Shown: positions 11,616 through 26,490, numbered from the stretch's first letter. The stretch is 64,000 nucleotides of DNA from Anseranas semipalmata (GCA_013399115.1 VXAA01001939.1:1-64000), one strand, 5' to 3'. The notes: a model not told the origin generated them from the letters alone. Made by a program: numbers and translations.

Positions 11616-14600
11616 AAAATCTCACTGCAGTGCAACAGACAGTTGCAGAGGAAGATTCAGATCACACTAAAGTAGATATCTGAGGTAGATGAGAAGAACT
11701 GATCCCTGAAGGTACCTATATCCTATCACTGCACATAGAGAGCTGAAAAGATTAGTCAGGACCAAACATCCACCTTCCAGATGGCCTAACGTGGGTGAGA
11801 CGAATCCAACCCTTGCCTTCTAATTCAGATATTGAAGTGATTAAAGGACAAGCACTTCAGTGCAACAAACAGAGAGGTACCTCAGACGGCATCTTTAGCT
11901 TTTTCTCCTAACTCTGTAGGGTACTGAGGAACTTGCAAAATTGAGTGATCTTGAATGTTGTGCAGGGAGATACCAAGGACTAACCCATAGGGAACCCCAG
12001 GCACAGGCTGTGTCTGAACAGGCTCTTCTCTGATCTCTTGTGAGAATTGATGCCAAATGAGGAATAAATTAGAGGATAGGAGGCAGCAATCACTCAGCCT
12101 GGTAGGATAAATATTTGGTCTGGAGAGAGCTCTATTCTAAGCGTTCTTCAACCTGAATAGTTTCCAATCCACCTCCTGATTGTGGGTGGTGGCTCTAATG
12201 ATATGATTGTTGGTGGGGTAATTTTCCAGCTTCATTTTTAAGCTGGGCCACAGTGCAGCTCAGAACGCAAGATGTGAAGGGGTAAAACCAATCTAAATAA
12301 GAGGAGTACTGACTTAACCATGCTGAAGTCTCAATCCCATTGGCTAAGACCCAAACCCATCGCTGCTCCTAGGAGTCTTCATGCATTTTTCTACTTGAAA
12401 GTCACTGGATGAAATGCAGGCACAGAACTGGGAGCTTGGATCAGAACTGGTAGTCCTGGTGTCTAAGATCATAAACAAAACAAAAGTCTCAGATCCCCTT
12501 TACAAAGCTGGGAGGTATCAAAAAGAACAATTCTATGACAATTATTACAGACATGGTAAAATTCAAATAGAATTGATATAAATCATTTTTCTTGTTATTC
12601 TTTTGCATTAAGGACTCACTCTGTGTCCAGTAGCTGGTCTGAAAATAGCTCTAATAATGACAAGTTTGTGAAACAGGGATATCAGGTGCTTCCTGGCCCT
12701 GTTAGTCATGTAAGTTTTTGGCATACAAACTCCTTCAGTAATCTGGGAAGCACCCGCTCTGCTACTGTGTAGTAAATCTTTCACAGCTGCCTTTCCCTGA
12801 GGCTTCTCCCACCCCACCCCACCTCTTTTCTTCCCCTCTTTCCTCCAGGCCTGGCCCTGGGAGCACACTGGCACTGTAACATCCGCTTCCGAAGAGAGGC
12901 GATAGTGCTGCTGATGTGACGGCCCTGACTTTCTCCTTGTCCTGTGCCGTGGCCTGGTGTACATGGCAAAGCAGAACTTTTGAAAAGATCCTTTAGGATA
13001 ACAGAGGAACTAGGAAAGGGTTTTGCTTGAAATAATGTGCTGGAACCTTTCAGAAAAGAAATAATACAACACAGAAGCACACTATTATACATGATTGCCT
13101 GTGAGGTAACTTGAAATGATCCAACACCTGAAATCATATAAAAGGTACTAATATAACATAAGGCAATGGAATGAAATGAAAACAAAGTCCTAAGGAAATC
13201 AACAACCAGAGCTTAGGGCCCAACTCCTCTGGTGCCTTTGAACATCTCCTGCAACCCCTATTTAGCAGTGCAAGGAGGTGGCAGTTTAAAGAGCAACACC
13301 AAGTCTCTCCACCGGATTCCCCAAGGGAGGAATGACAATATGACAATATTGTCAATATGACTTATGACAATAAGGTGGTGCTTTCAGTGACTTGCTTTAG
13401 GGTGTTTATCTTACACCCTTTAACTTTTAATTAAGGGACTTGGAACATACAAGTTCTTCATGGCAAGACAGTATCTGCATGTATGTTTTATCATGCCCAC
13501 TGCTCTTAGGCCTTAGAGATGATATAGGTCTCTAAAAAGTATTGCATCATAAATCATCTTTACCATTTTGTTCCCACCGTGACCCTCACCTCCCCCTTAT
13601 GACAGATCAAAGTCTGTTATAAAATAGCTGACCTTTTAGAGCATTCATCTTCCTCTGCTGATGTACTGCAGAGCTTATACACAGAACAGGGCCCCATTGT
13701 GAACCAGCTCACCCAAGGTAATGTGACCCATTTGAACCCATTTTACTAAACATTACAGATCCGGCTGAAGAACCAGCTGAGATGGAATTATATTCTCAAG
13801 ACCTAAATAGTACTCCTTTTAATCCTTGCCAGCGGAACCAACAGAGACTTGCTCTGATTCTGTAGCCCTTTGAAAATCTAATTTGTGGAGTAAGCTCAGG
13901 TAACAACAATATTTCTTTCAGACTTCATATCACCTTATCAAAACAAGAAGTACACTTTGGTCTGAAGGGTAAAGAAGATTTCCAGGCACAGGGCAGAAAC
14001 AACTGAAAGGGAACAGTGGGCTTTTAAGTCACAATGTGCTTGAGGAGGATTATAATGCTCTCAGGACTACATCCCGAATCCCTGCTTCAAACACTTCAGC
14101 ATAATCAGCTTTTTAGGCCTTTCGATTCCATGCCAAATGACAATAATGCCAATGCTGTCCACATGAGCCAAATCACCTCCAAATAAGAAATAATGGTATT
14201 GTCATCACACGATGCCAATAACACTATGACTTATCTATGTAGCTATGGTGAGATCAGGTTTCTTTATCCCACAGTGGAAGAATCTTTCATCATTCTCCTG
14301 GTAGATACAGGGCTACCAAAACCACAATGTGGGGAAAAAAACAAACAACACCACAGGAAATGACATGTCGCCAAAGACAAACACCTCTGTCATGGGAGAT
14401 CCTGATATTTCTGAATACAGCAGTATTACAAGAAGATTACCATGTAGCGTTACTATGCTCTGTAACCTGCTGTTCTTCCTGGGTGGGTGCACAGGGAATG
14501 GACAGAGCTTTATCCAGAAGACTTGCAGTAGAGAGGTAGCCTAGAAAGCTGCTCTGTGATTTCTTCCTGGGACACAATAATTGATTTAGTTGACACTCAC

Positions 14601-17600
14601 AGTCCCTCCAGGGCAGTGTTAAATAGTTCAATGGACACCATTTAAGGGTGTAAGCTGAGCTGGTTGACTTACAGGTAGCTAAAATGTGAAGATATAAGAA
14701 AAAGATTTTTAATGGTCTCTGAGCTATAAGTGGGAAAAATTCTGGTCTTAAAACATCACTGCCAGCTCACTCAGTTGGACACTAGTCTCCTTCTGGAGTC
14801 AACTGAAAATCAATGAATTCTGGTGCTCCCTAGCTGAGGTTGGTGACCAGCATCCTGCACTCCTCTGCTTGGCTGTTCTCCACTGATAGTTTATGTTTGC
14901 AGGTCATAGACAGCAATGGTTCATGTAGCTAATTACCAGCTCTAAGTCGGCAATCAGCTGCTGAAGCGGACTAAAGATCAACAGCCTGAATTTTGTCTCA
15001 GCTGTCACTGGGACTTTAGCCACGAACATTTCAGCTGCCAACCGCCATGAATGATTCCATATGTACAGTAAATTTAGGATGTCTAAGGCTCTGTTGCACT
15101 TTAAAACAAGTGTATTTCTGGCATTAGAGGCAAGAATGGACCACCTGGGCCATCACCAATATTACCATGGCTACTCTGATAATTACCATGGACATTGCCA
15201 ATGCACTGTGAGCTGGCAGCCCCCTTACATAGTGGGTGTTGAAGAGGTTTGGACTACAAAGCTCCCTCTGTGTTTCTTGGGCAGGCACAAGGAAAATATT
15301 TGGCTGTGACCATGAGGACAATCTTTCTGCATCTTGCTAGTTATGGATAAAAAGCTGACATGTAAACAGGCAGGTTCTGACTGAGCTTGAATTAGAGTTT
15401 AGCCTCATAAGCTGTAGAATTACATACACAAAGACTTCAGAAAATCCATACAGATCAATTATTTCATGTCTTTTGTTTATGTATCTGCAAACTGACCAGC
15501 ATAGTTGTTCCAGCTACAGCTGCTTTTTAAGAAATAAATTTTTTTTTGCAAAAATACCAATTTACCAGAAGCTAAACTTTTCGTAGGAGTATGCCGCTTA
15601 TGAAAAATTCTCTTGCTAGACAAAGATTTTTCAAATCCAGTACAAAATTCATTTTCAAAATGAGGAAATCCATAAAACTTCCTGAACACTGTAACAGTAT
15701 AGGCCTCCTTGGGATAGTTTGGCAGCCTGGGTTCAAGTCACTCTTCTGCACAAAGTACAGGTATTCAGCATTAGACTTTGCTGGGATGGTTTATCTTTCT
15801 TGCACAAAATATCTTCCAAGAGGTTTGGGTTTGTTTTGATGCAGAATAAAAGCATTTTTTTTTTTTTTTTTAATGGGGAAGAACTTTGCAAAATGAAAAA
15901 ACAACTCTCAGCCAGCTCTACTCCTGCAATTCAGGTCAATGACTTGTGCACCAGAGTGCTGCCATGACAATAAAAAATACTGGAAAATAAAAAGATGTAA
16001 GTGACCCTCTCTGAAGAGTTCCTGACAATTTGATCTGAATCCCAGTACAATATCTTTATCACAATATCATCTTTCCTCTCTGAAACTGTAACTGTCACTA
16101 TAGTAACTGCCATATTAAAAAAAAAAAATTCCCCTGCTAATCTTGAAATATGAACATATACCTAAAATAGCCATGCTTACTGTATCAGGAATATCACCCA
16201 AGGATTTTGCAGTGTTTTCAGAAAGATCATAAACATAAAAGTTACAATGAAGAAATATTTTGTATTTGATACAGTAAGTCTGCTAGCTGTCTTATGTGGA
16301 GTTACATGGCTTCAGCTCCTTAATGAATTAAGATGTTCATACAGAATAAATTATGGAAGGGAAAGAAAAGATGGAAATCACTTTAGAAAGGAGACATGTC
16401 TAGATTGTGAAGGACAAGGTAGAAATTCTTTTCCACTTTACAGCCATTACAAGAGCAAGTGATAGTCATGATAACATGCAATCTCTTTTCATATTGCTGG
16501 AAGAAAACATAATTACATTGCCATGAGCAGACAGAACTCACCATGTCTTGCTTGCCATTGTTCTCCATGCTGAACTGCTCCTGGATTCTGAAGCTCACTG
16601 GGAACTACTGTGAAAAATCGCGTGTCACGTAGAGACAGCCAAGGGATAAAGCAGATCTCTACTGTACAATATATAAGGATCAGCATAAATTAGAGCTAGC
16701 ACATGATCTGTCCTTCTGTGTGCAAAGAAGGATTTTCTCCCAAAGTAATTAGGCTTTTTGTGCAAAAAACTTTTTTTTTTTTCCCATTACTTGTTTATAG
16801 ATGCCTGATTGGATGCTAATCTCTTTATCATCTTCTTTGGTCTAAATTTTGTTGCTGTTGTCTGGGATTTTTAGCATGGTAGCTTCCTTAACAGTCAACA
16901 GATAAACATATCTCAGATCCATAATTTATATTTCTGCCTTTAATTGTTTCATTACAAGATGAGATATAATAATTACAGTAAGTTATCCTTGTTCAGAATA
17001 CAAACACTTTAAAATGGTTAAAACTGACCTGTGAAGTATCCAGCTCTGTTTTAAACGTCACTGAACCTCCTATTGTTAGCTTAAATGCTTATAGAAAGTA
17101 CACTGCAGACAACGCTGGACATGAAATTCTTTTTTTTTTTTTTAGCTGGCTTCTCAGCTGAGAAGGTAAAACAAAAGGAAACACCTCTTATGGCTTTAGG
17201 GTCAAAATAAATGTACCAGGAAATCGATTGAAATCATTTACTCAGATGATCAAATTCTACAAATAGTTTTTACATGACAATGGCCTTCAAGCTGTAACTA
17301 TACTGAAAATTAGCTTGAATGGGCAACTTGCTCCTTGGATCACACCTGGACATATGGAACCACACTGCGGAGCCACATCAGATGTCTGTGCCCCTGCTTC
17401 CCCTCACCCCTCACAGTGGTGCCACAGTTCTTGGTTCAGCCAGGAACCTTGCAGCACGTTGCACGAGTCTTTGTGTTGTCTTGGCCTGTTCAGTGCTTCC
17501 TTTCTGATGAGTTACAGAAAGCTCTGTTTCTTTTGGGGCTATATGAAGTGAAGAGTGCGAAAGTATGGGCTTCCTGTCAGACCTTGGATGGCGTTGCACA

Positions 17601-20600
17601 TCTGTTCTTGCTATTACGTGGTTGGTTTACTAGCCCAGGTGAATTCAGAGTACCAGTTTTTGTCCAACTATACCAGTCTCCGTTGGAAGGACCACTGGAA
17701 AATCAAGCACGAATGTTTTGTCTGTGGATAGAAGGGACATAAACAAGATCTCTACACATATTGCAATGGGAAGAAAGATTCTGTCCCTAGTGATTTTAGG
17801 CCCCTCTTTTTTTCTGTACAATGTCTGTCCCATTGCCTGCACATATCTGTGGTCCAAGTTGAGTCTGCTTGCACAGAAGCCAGTCACAGAACTTCTAGTG
17901 ACCTAAATGGCAAAGGGAACAAAGGTTTCAGCAAGTGTCATAAGAAGAATAAGCTCTGCATCCCTAAAATAGTGGGCTGAAAGAGATGAAAATATGAAGT
18001 GATCTTGGAAACAGAAATTCAATGTTTTTGGAGAACTCGTTCTCATTTTCAGATCTCTGCCCAGAATATCACTAATGAAATAAAACAGGAAACAAAATAG
18101 CCTTACTCTTCTGTTACAGACAACAAAATATCAAGAAAACTTGAGAAACAGAATGAAGATTTTGCAGGATTACAAGACCAAGAAGATGAGAGAAGCTTCC
18201 AAAACTTGGTTCAAGAACAAAACTTTAAGAGGCCTTGACCATCTGTTCCAAAACCAAACTAAAAGTCTTTCGCCTCCCCCAAAAGAGTTCCAAAATGTAG
18301 TCCATATCTTTACTGAACAATTCGCTCATCATAACACCAGCACATACACTTAATTAAAAGTACTAAAAGGTCAGGACTCTATCAAAAAACTGAGGGCGTT
18401 GGCCTGTGTCCCAATTAGTTCTTTTATTAGCTACTTTTGTAGAATAATTTTTAATGAACTGGGGGTGGATTTGATCAGGAACTGATTTAAAAGAGCAGGT
18501 TATAAACAGTATATTGTTGCAGGGTAGGAGATCAGGTTATGCCCCAATAGGATTAGTTGCATTAGACTAAGACACTGTTATAACCTCGTTCGTGTTAGAA
18601 ACAATTTTATTTCTTATGTGGAATTTTAAATGGTTGTGGGTTTTTTTTTCTATGTTTTAGACTGACAGAAGGATGTATTATACAGTTTGAGGTTTGCAAG
18701 GAATAGAGACATGGAACAAAGACTGTGTAGGTTTACTTGAAAACTTTACAGATATGGATGTTACTTGGAAGCCCTCTAGGAAATTTGGAGCTAGTGGGGA
18801 AATTTCCTCAGCTTTAGAAAGAAAAAGACTTTAATTGTCTATAATGTTATCAATATCTGTTACAATCCCCCACTGGGACAGCATGGCTTGTCACAGGGCA
18901 CAGAGGCCCTGTCCTGTAAGATGCTGATAATGTGGATGGGACGATCAGTACCCCTGCCCTACAGCACTTTGTGGGAGAGGAGGTCAGGTGTTCCTGACTT
19001 CACCAGGTTCACTTCAGTGGAAGCATCCTTGCTTCTGCTTACTTTATTTTCTACAAAAACACATCCTAAACTCCAGGAGTCAAACTGACCTGTATCAGCA
19101 TAAAAGGACATGTTCAGTCTTCTCCTATTTTATACCAAGACTTTACCTCAAAAGGACATATAACGCACTTACAATTAGATAAGAATTTAATTGTTTTTCT
19201 GTCTCAGGGGCCAAATTGTCTTTGATTTTGCTAAAAATTTTTTTCTTTAGCTGTGAAACAAGTTCCATAAGTCCAGCCTGGGATCTGATGTCTTACTAGG
19301 TTTCTCTCACAGAAGGAAAGAAACTAATGATTCTGCATATCAGTTTCTAATTACCAGTCATATATTAATGACACATGGGCCAGGACATGGCCCTCCCTGT
19401 CTTACAGATATTCTGGTTCTCCAGTGCTTACAGGTATGAAGAGGGAACGGGTCTAATGAGAAAAATTGCTCTATATTTTTGCATTAGCTGTTTAACAACC
19501 CCTTTAAATAAGATTATCAAATTAAAACTGAATAAACACTACTTATTCTGTCAAACTTCAGTGAACCACCATGCTTTGAAAATAGCTTTGAAACCTCTTT
19601 TGGTTTATTGAAAAACTTTTCCTTTCCAGAATATTCCTTGGAGATTTGCCATTTCTTTGACAGCTTGAAGAGAGACCCATCAGGCAGTGTTTCTGGTAAT
19701 GTATATGGAGAACAAAACCATATGAACTCCACCTTTCGTCCACAATATATTCCCACAATTCAGATAGAGTTAATTTATTATTTCATATCATTACAGAAAA
19801 GGTCTTCTTTTCACCTGATTTAGATGACTTAATAATTTAATATTATAGTAAGGAAGAGAGTTTATTTGCAGGAAATGGATCCAATTTGTAAGAAAATCTG
19901 TAGGGCAACCGAAATACTTCCTTTGCTTCTTGAAATCAGAATCATTTAATTTTTGGAAGATCATGTCAGTAATAAAATCTAATTTGAGGGCAAATATGTT
20001 TAAATTTATTTTATCCTCCTTTCGGTGTAAGATTTTTCAGGCTTTTGCAGAGTTATGCATCTGAGTCAGCTTCAGCTTAAATAGGTATTGTTCTACCTAC
20101 GTAATACAGCCTAGTAGTTCCCAATCTTATAAAGCCCCAAAGGAATAATCAAATCACGCTTTTATAATGCCACGTGCAGATTTCCATCTAATCCTTATTT
20201 TTTTCCCAAGTGAAATGGGATAAAATACCTGTTTTGCTGAAGTCAGTCTAATAGATTCACTCTTCTGGGGGAAGCTAATGCTAACGTTCATTTCCATGGA
20301 AACAGAGCTTGCAGAGGCATCTCATATGCAGTGCTTTGGGTTAAGTGGAGCAGAGTTTGGGTCCCACTTTCCACACAATCTAAAATGATGGCGTACTGCA
20401 AATACGCAGTGACAATCCCCACGTTGTGACAGCCTTCTTCCTCGGGAGGCTGGGTACCCCTGTGAGAAGCTCCCACCGACCCATGCCCCCACACTTCCCA
20501 TGGGCTCTGCTCCTTCCACGCTTGCTGCAGAATGCCAGCTGCAGCTTCTGCTTGCCTTTTTATCAATGAGTTTATTTTTAGTGATTTCAAAATTAAGGGA

Positions 20601-21764
20601 TGCTGAGCCACAGGCTGCCCTTTGTGTATTGCCTCTCTACTGATGGGGGTAGCAGGGAAAGGGAGGACATAAAGGCAGGGTAGTGTTTCAGCCTTTTTAG
20701 CTTCAATTTGACATCGCAAGCTGGACCACAAAGTACAGACCAGCTCAGCTATGCATGTGGTATTTCAGCACAACAGTTTTTGTGAGCAAAGAATGCCTGC
20801 CCTGGGCGTTTGATGCCGCTTGTATTCTGTAAGGGTTCTAATTTCGTCTGGATTCCAAAGTTTCTCCAGGTGCACAGAGCCTGAATACACAAAACCATCA
20901 CTATAGGCAGCTGTTTAGGAATCTCCTATTTGTTGCCATAGTCATTACCTTGAAAGAAGAGAAAAATAATAGAATTCTGGTACCTTAATGTGTCTAAGTT
21001 AACCAACAAGGACCTTGTGAAAATCTCATTACTGTTCAAAGAGAAAACAAATTACATTCTTTATCTTTAAGAAAAAAAAAAAGTATCTTTCCTGAGTTTA
21101 TTTCTCTTTTTGTCTGTTTGATTTTAGTTTAATTCCTTTAGGCTTTATTGTTCATTTTTTCCTCTTGTTTGAATTCATTATTTGTGAGTTCAGTTTTCAT
21201 TTATTACTATATATTTACATTAGTTTAATGCAGAAGGACCAACTTTGCTTTGTCCTAAGGGCTCTATAAGTCACCAAACCAAACAAAACAACAGCAACAA
21301 CAAAACAAACAAGCAAAAAATCATGCAATAGAAGTAGAAGACTAGAGACAGCCGGCTAATACAGACAGGCAGAGAAATCCTAACCAACATCACCAACATA
21401 TTTGTCAGCATGACAGGCGGGGGTCTTAGAGCACCACCAGCCTAAACATTTAAGTTCTTTGTAAGCAGGACCACAAAAGAGAGTTTGACAGGGAATTTTG
21501 CAGGAAAAACCTGTGTGACAGATTAACATCGACAAACTTTTGAAATGGATTTACACTTGCAAAGGATCAGCATCAGACCTACACAAAATCTCTCTAAGAA
21601 AAAAAAAAAAAGAGAAAAAATCTATGAACTCTTTAAGTAAAGTGAGTGTGGGATAAGGGGGAAGACTGGATTACAGATGTCATCATTAGATGCTGGAGTA
21701 GGATCTTTGCTCCTTGATGGTAATAAGCTATATAAAGTACACGTGCATAATCATATACATGTAC
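11616..21764. other. Long non-coding stretch, no gene seen
   Basis: No family-recognisable coding sequence, RNA gene or transposon was found over about 10 kb. The larger open frames (12608-12964 minus, 12781-13185 minus, 17335-17742 plus, 20288-20731 minus) overlap others in antisense or lack any known motif. Local details are a 14-bp palindrome TGACAATATTGTCA at 13341-13354 flanked by further TGACAATA copies, a C-rich run near 12808-12836, and several T-runs of 10-18 bases (for example near 15856, 16770 and 17131). Confidence 0.55.
13332..13371. repeat. TGACAATA short repeats with 14-bp palindrome
   Basis: ATGACAAT recurs three times within 40 bases, and the centre TGACAATATTGTCA (13341-13354) is its own reverse complement. 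This is a local slippage or inverted duplication product. Confidence 0.75.
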
Positions 21765-21811
21765 AAAAAAAAAAAAAAAAAAAAGGTAAAAAAAAAAAAA
21801 AAAAAAAAAAA
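21765..21811 (+). repeat. Double poly(A) tract
   Basis: There are twenty A, then GGT, then twenty-four A. No recognisable retroposon body was seen immediately upstream on the plus strand, so I annotate it only as low-complexity sequence. Homopolymer length may be affected by assembly error. Confidence 0.85.
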
Positions 21812-24800
21812 CCATATATGTATGCAAACAAATGCAGTCCAGTGAATATTTTATTACCTAAAATAATCTGGATGGTTCAGTGCTTCCTCTTTCTCTACTG
21901 CACAATAATATAAGAAATCCAGATTCATACGAAAATGCTACCAGCATTGTTTTCCCAAACTGCATTACACTTCACAATGGCAAATGTTTGAAGGCTGAAT
22001 GCGAGCATGATCTATTTTTCCCTGCAGTAATTTGTTGGAGGGGAGAGCTTCCCCTTTCAGAGCTCTCTGGCTTTTGGCACTCTGCAGAATACTAAGCATG
22101 GCTTCCCCAGTGCACTCCTTCCATGGGGTATTATGTAGAGAGGGAAGGGGCACTGACATAAAAAATATGTTTACAAATGTCAAGGACAATTTATTCTGTC
22201 TTTACAAGCAAACCTAAGGAAAAAATGCCAAAAATACCTCAGCATGAGAAACTGCACTGTAGTCAGTCCCTTGGCTTAATGTATCAGAAAAATATATGCA
22301 TTTCAAGCTGATCTGTCCGTGATCTCTCCATCTGTGGCACATCATTTATTCCAGTAGTGTATAAACAGATTTCATTAATTCAATATTCTCCCAAGTTCAT
22401 CATAAATGAACATTACAGGTATGAACCTAGCGCCATGTTTGAATTTAAATGTTGATTGTCAGTATACTATTCTAGCTTTCAAAAAATAACACTTGACATG
22501 GACATTTTTCAGATTGCCTGGCTGACAAAAATGCATATAGGCTATACAAATTTGAATTTTCCTTAGGGTTATGTTTTAATCAATGTACACTTATTATTTC
22601 TGAGCCTTATCACATAAAACAGTATAATGAATTTGTATTTATAATATTTCTTTCTTGTGTTGCAAGATGGCCCATGTTCCTAAGGGGGCTTCTGTAGTAG
22701 AAGACAACATGTAAACCTGAGCTAAGGCACAGTTGCTGCCTCAAACAATTGTACAAGGTTCTAACTTTCTTTCTGAAGAAAATTGTATCATATCTTACTA
22801 ATGCCGAAGGCTTGCATCTTTTCCCATGAAGCTGCCTATAACAGTTGACCATTTAGGTTCAAGACGAGAAAAATCTATGGTAGCCCCAGTCACTCTTAAT
22901 TGTGTTTTGCTATGCATCCTCCTCAGCTTTGCCCATGGGGAAGTTCATTTCACGTTAGGTACAAGCAGCCTCAGTGGCTGGTGCATCTACACAAGCAGCC
23001 AAAGCAGGTGTGCTCAGCCCCAGCATCCGTCTGCTCGCAGGGCCACACCAAGAAGCCTTCCAGTAGGCATTCAAGCTCAGCTGCTGATACCCTTTTCTTG
23101 CAGTGTGCAACATCAAGGAAAGGCTGCAGAGGGGAGCAACCCAAAAGCTGATTTCTGCAGGGATATGATGCAGAGGTGGGACAAGTGCTCGGAGTAGTCC
23201 CAGCTCCTCCACCTCCCAGCCATCCACCCAGGCCCTCCAGCTTGAAGACCTCCTCCCCAGCAGACACAGGAGGTTGAGAAGAGAGGCACAAGGCCAGCGA
23301 AGCACACATCCCTTGGTGCATCTAGTCTGATGGCTTTCTTCACACAAACCTTTTCCATTGTCTTTTCTTTCAGTGCTAACCCTACCCTTTTCTTCACAAA
23401 CTGGTAAATCTGTGTTGCTTCACATCTACACCTCTTCTTTTCCTTCCCTGCCCTTTTCTACCAAGTACTCCATTTTCTTCTTTGCATTTACTTGTTACTC
23501 TGCTGTGCAATCCACTTCAAAGAAAATGTTTAAAGAGAACTAAATGACATTCAAGCATTACCTTGTTGATTTTCACGTTACACATTTTCCTAACATCTAT
23601 TTCACTCTTAAGGCTCTTCAAGGTTCTTCTGCCTACAAATGGGCTTCCAAGTCAGTCCTTACATACAGCTGCACCATGCATAACTAATAAGTAAATAACA
23701 GTATTTGCCAAGGATTCTGAACAGCTATTGCTCTAGGTTCTTTATGAGGATATTCCACTAGTGATTATCCAGCTATATGCATGTCTTTCTAAAAATCTTC
23801 CCAGTCCTCTGAAAGCCTTTGGCTGACCACTGCTCCTGGTTTTCCCAGCTCCATCTTTGGATATGTAACACAACTGCTTGCTCTGCCTTCGAGCTACTCT
23901 AACGTTATAAATACTCTTACTTCTTAGACTCTCAAACTAATTAAATCCATGATGATGATAAATGATGGTTTGCAAAGTTCTCAAGAGGTTTGAATGATTA
24001 CTTTGTTGTTGGTTTGTTCTATTTCCTAATTCATTATGCAAAAGACATTTTTAAACAGGGCTAAATAGCAAACACTAATGTGTTTGAGAAAAGATGGCAA
24101 ATGATACTTAAGATCTAATGCCCTCACATAATTTGAATCCCATATAGCAAAGGATATATTTGGTCATTTAGGATGTGGAAAATGATTCTAATTTTCCAAG
24201 CCAGAAATATTATTTAGCTTGGGATGCAAGGGAAATACAGGGAAAGATTATGCAATGAAAGAAATTATGCTGAATAGAGGGAAAGGCTGCAGTTAACATG
24301 GCTTTCTCAAAATCGTAGGCCTTTGCTGCAGATATATCTCAGGTTTGTACTGATGTGTATCTCAAACCTCCATCACTTACATGCTGAAAATCAAAGAACT
24401 TGAGTTTGACACTGTTCTCTAACTAGGCTCGACAGGCTGGGTACTGGCTGCCACTTTCAACTGGTGATAACCGCACCCTTTGAAATGGAGATGCAAACTA
24501 AACCGTATGAGTGCTGATAACTTTCCAGAGTCTTTCTATTTCTCACCCACATGCCCGGAAAGACAGGTAATTTTCTTCATAATTCACCCAGGTAAGAGTC
24601 TGGGAACATCTTAATCCACTGCAGCACACGAACTGTGAGTGCTGCTCCCAGACAGCCTGGTGACACACATCTAATTGCAGCATCAGTGAGGCTGATGTGA
24701 AAAAGGTAGTGTTGAACTCTTACTCTTCCCACTCTCACCATAAGAACGGGTGTGATTACAAGGAAAAGGAAAACATTTTTTCAAAGGATTTCTCAAGAAG

Positions 24801-26490
24801 ACAGTCTGCATGCTGTCCATAGGCCAGTGGGAAGATATTTAATCTTTCTTAAATTAGGGGCCTTAGAGACCTTGAAGTCTCTAAGGAAAGCTCTGCTCTC
24901 TGAAGCAGCTAGGGCCTGAGTTTCAAGCTACAAACACTCTTCTGATAAAGACTTCTCCTCCTTATTGCTTTTGCAGCTGTCAACCAGCATTAGTAAGCCC
25001 AAAGTCTATTTCCAAAGTACAGTTCCTGTAAGAGCTTATATTTAAGAATAATTTGCTGTATGCAGTGAAGTTTATTATATTTACTATGGCTAAACTGAAA
25101 CTTTCTCAAAATATCCTTTCTTTTTTCTTCTCAGCATTCCTACTTTCTTCTTGGGTTACTCTATTAAGGTCAGTTCTCAAAAAAAGAAAAGGAAATATCC
25201 TCCAGAATGACTTGCAAATCAAACGTTTATTACATAACATGTAGGCTATGGCAATGTGTAGAGATCTGAATTAAATATGTTATTCCTCAGTGCTGAAAAA
25301 TTTAGCAACCCCATAGTGAGAAACTGACCCTTCCCAAAGCAGCATATGGTCCATGTTTGCAAAATCATTAATATTTTTCCTACATTTCAAGGTCGTTTTT
25401 TTTTTTTTCTAATTTTGATTTGTCACATAGAGAGGAGAACTGACCACTGTGAAATGACTAGTTGCTGCAGAAAAAAAAAAACTAAGAAGAGATCCACTTC
25501 ATTCTGGCCTTATAGCATTAGAAAAGTGTTTGAGTTTCAAGAGCTTCATTGAATAAAGCACCAGGCCAGAATATGACACTATAGTGAAACTGAACACACT
25601 TTTAGGCCTCCTAAATCTAACTTCTCTGGAGGGTGAAAAACATATTTCTAGTGACTCATATGCTTCCTCCTCCTCACACTGATTGAGGGGATACACAGGA
25701 TTAGAAAAATGGTTAGACTCTATTTCACATAAAGATTTGAATTGCATTAGCTGTATCTGGGGAAAAGCATTTATACCTCCTTCAGTGTGTTTGTGTAAAT
25801 AGAACATATTCCAGAACAGGAAGGGAATAGACTTTATTGGTATAAACATTTTCATACCCATATTGTTGTGTTGAAACATGGAATTTTAAAGAGGTAATTA
25901 TCACTGTACACACACATGCACACACACAAATCATAAACTCAAGGACATTGATTGTCTAATGACTAGTTTAATAAAGGTTAAGAAAATTTTGAGAGACATG
26001 TATAATTCAGACAGCAACAGAAAAGGTCTTTGGTTTCTTGGTCTCCTATGGAAAATACTTGACTGGAAGCATACTTGTTCCATCCTGCCCTTTTCGTTAA
26101 ACTGAAACTAATTGCATCTTGAGCCTTAATCTTCCTTCAGAGATAATAACAAGGGACTAAATTCTGCTCTCAGCTATACCAGTATTAATCTGGAGTAAGG
26201 CCTTTGAAGTGGGATTCATTTTTATGCAACATATTTTTCAATATATTCATTAACTATTTGCAGGTTTTATTTGGAAATCCCACTTTCATCAGCTTAAAGC
26301 ACCACACTAACAATTAAAATACTAAGTAATAATAACAACAACTGGCCATGCAAAAATGTACTGCTCTCTGAGGATCTGACTGCTCCTAGAAAAAGAAATG
26401 TGAATGACTGCCAGCTTGTAGGAGGAGACTTCAATTCACAAGACTGTGAAGTGAAGTAAATAGTAGAAGCCACCTCCCTAAAAGCATCAT
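21812..26490. other. Non-coding DNA, no gene seen
   Basis: The interval is mostly AT-rich and unclassified. Around 22820-23330 it is moderately GC-rich and open on both strands. The plus-strand frame at 22826-23197 contains a hydrophobic stretch (VTLNCVLLCILLSFAHG) that resembles a signal peptide, but it has no family match and its antisense frames are equally long. Confidence 0.55.

Noticed and set aside
17335..17742. 135-codon plus-strand frame
   Set aside because: It starts at TTG, overlaps two other frames, and has no recognisable motif; within the range expected by chance.
20288..20731. 147-codon minus-strand frame
   Set aside because: No domain or family resemblance and no splice or promoter context; considered a chance frame in a GC-richer patch.
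21281..21320. AAC/AAAC-rich run as a possible CRISPR-like or satellite array
   Set aside because: Irregular short A/C units only; simple low-complexity sequence.
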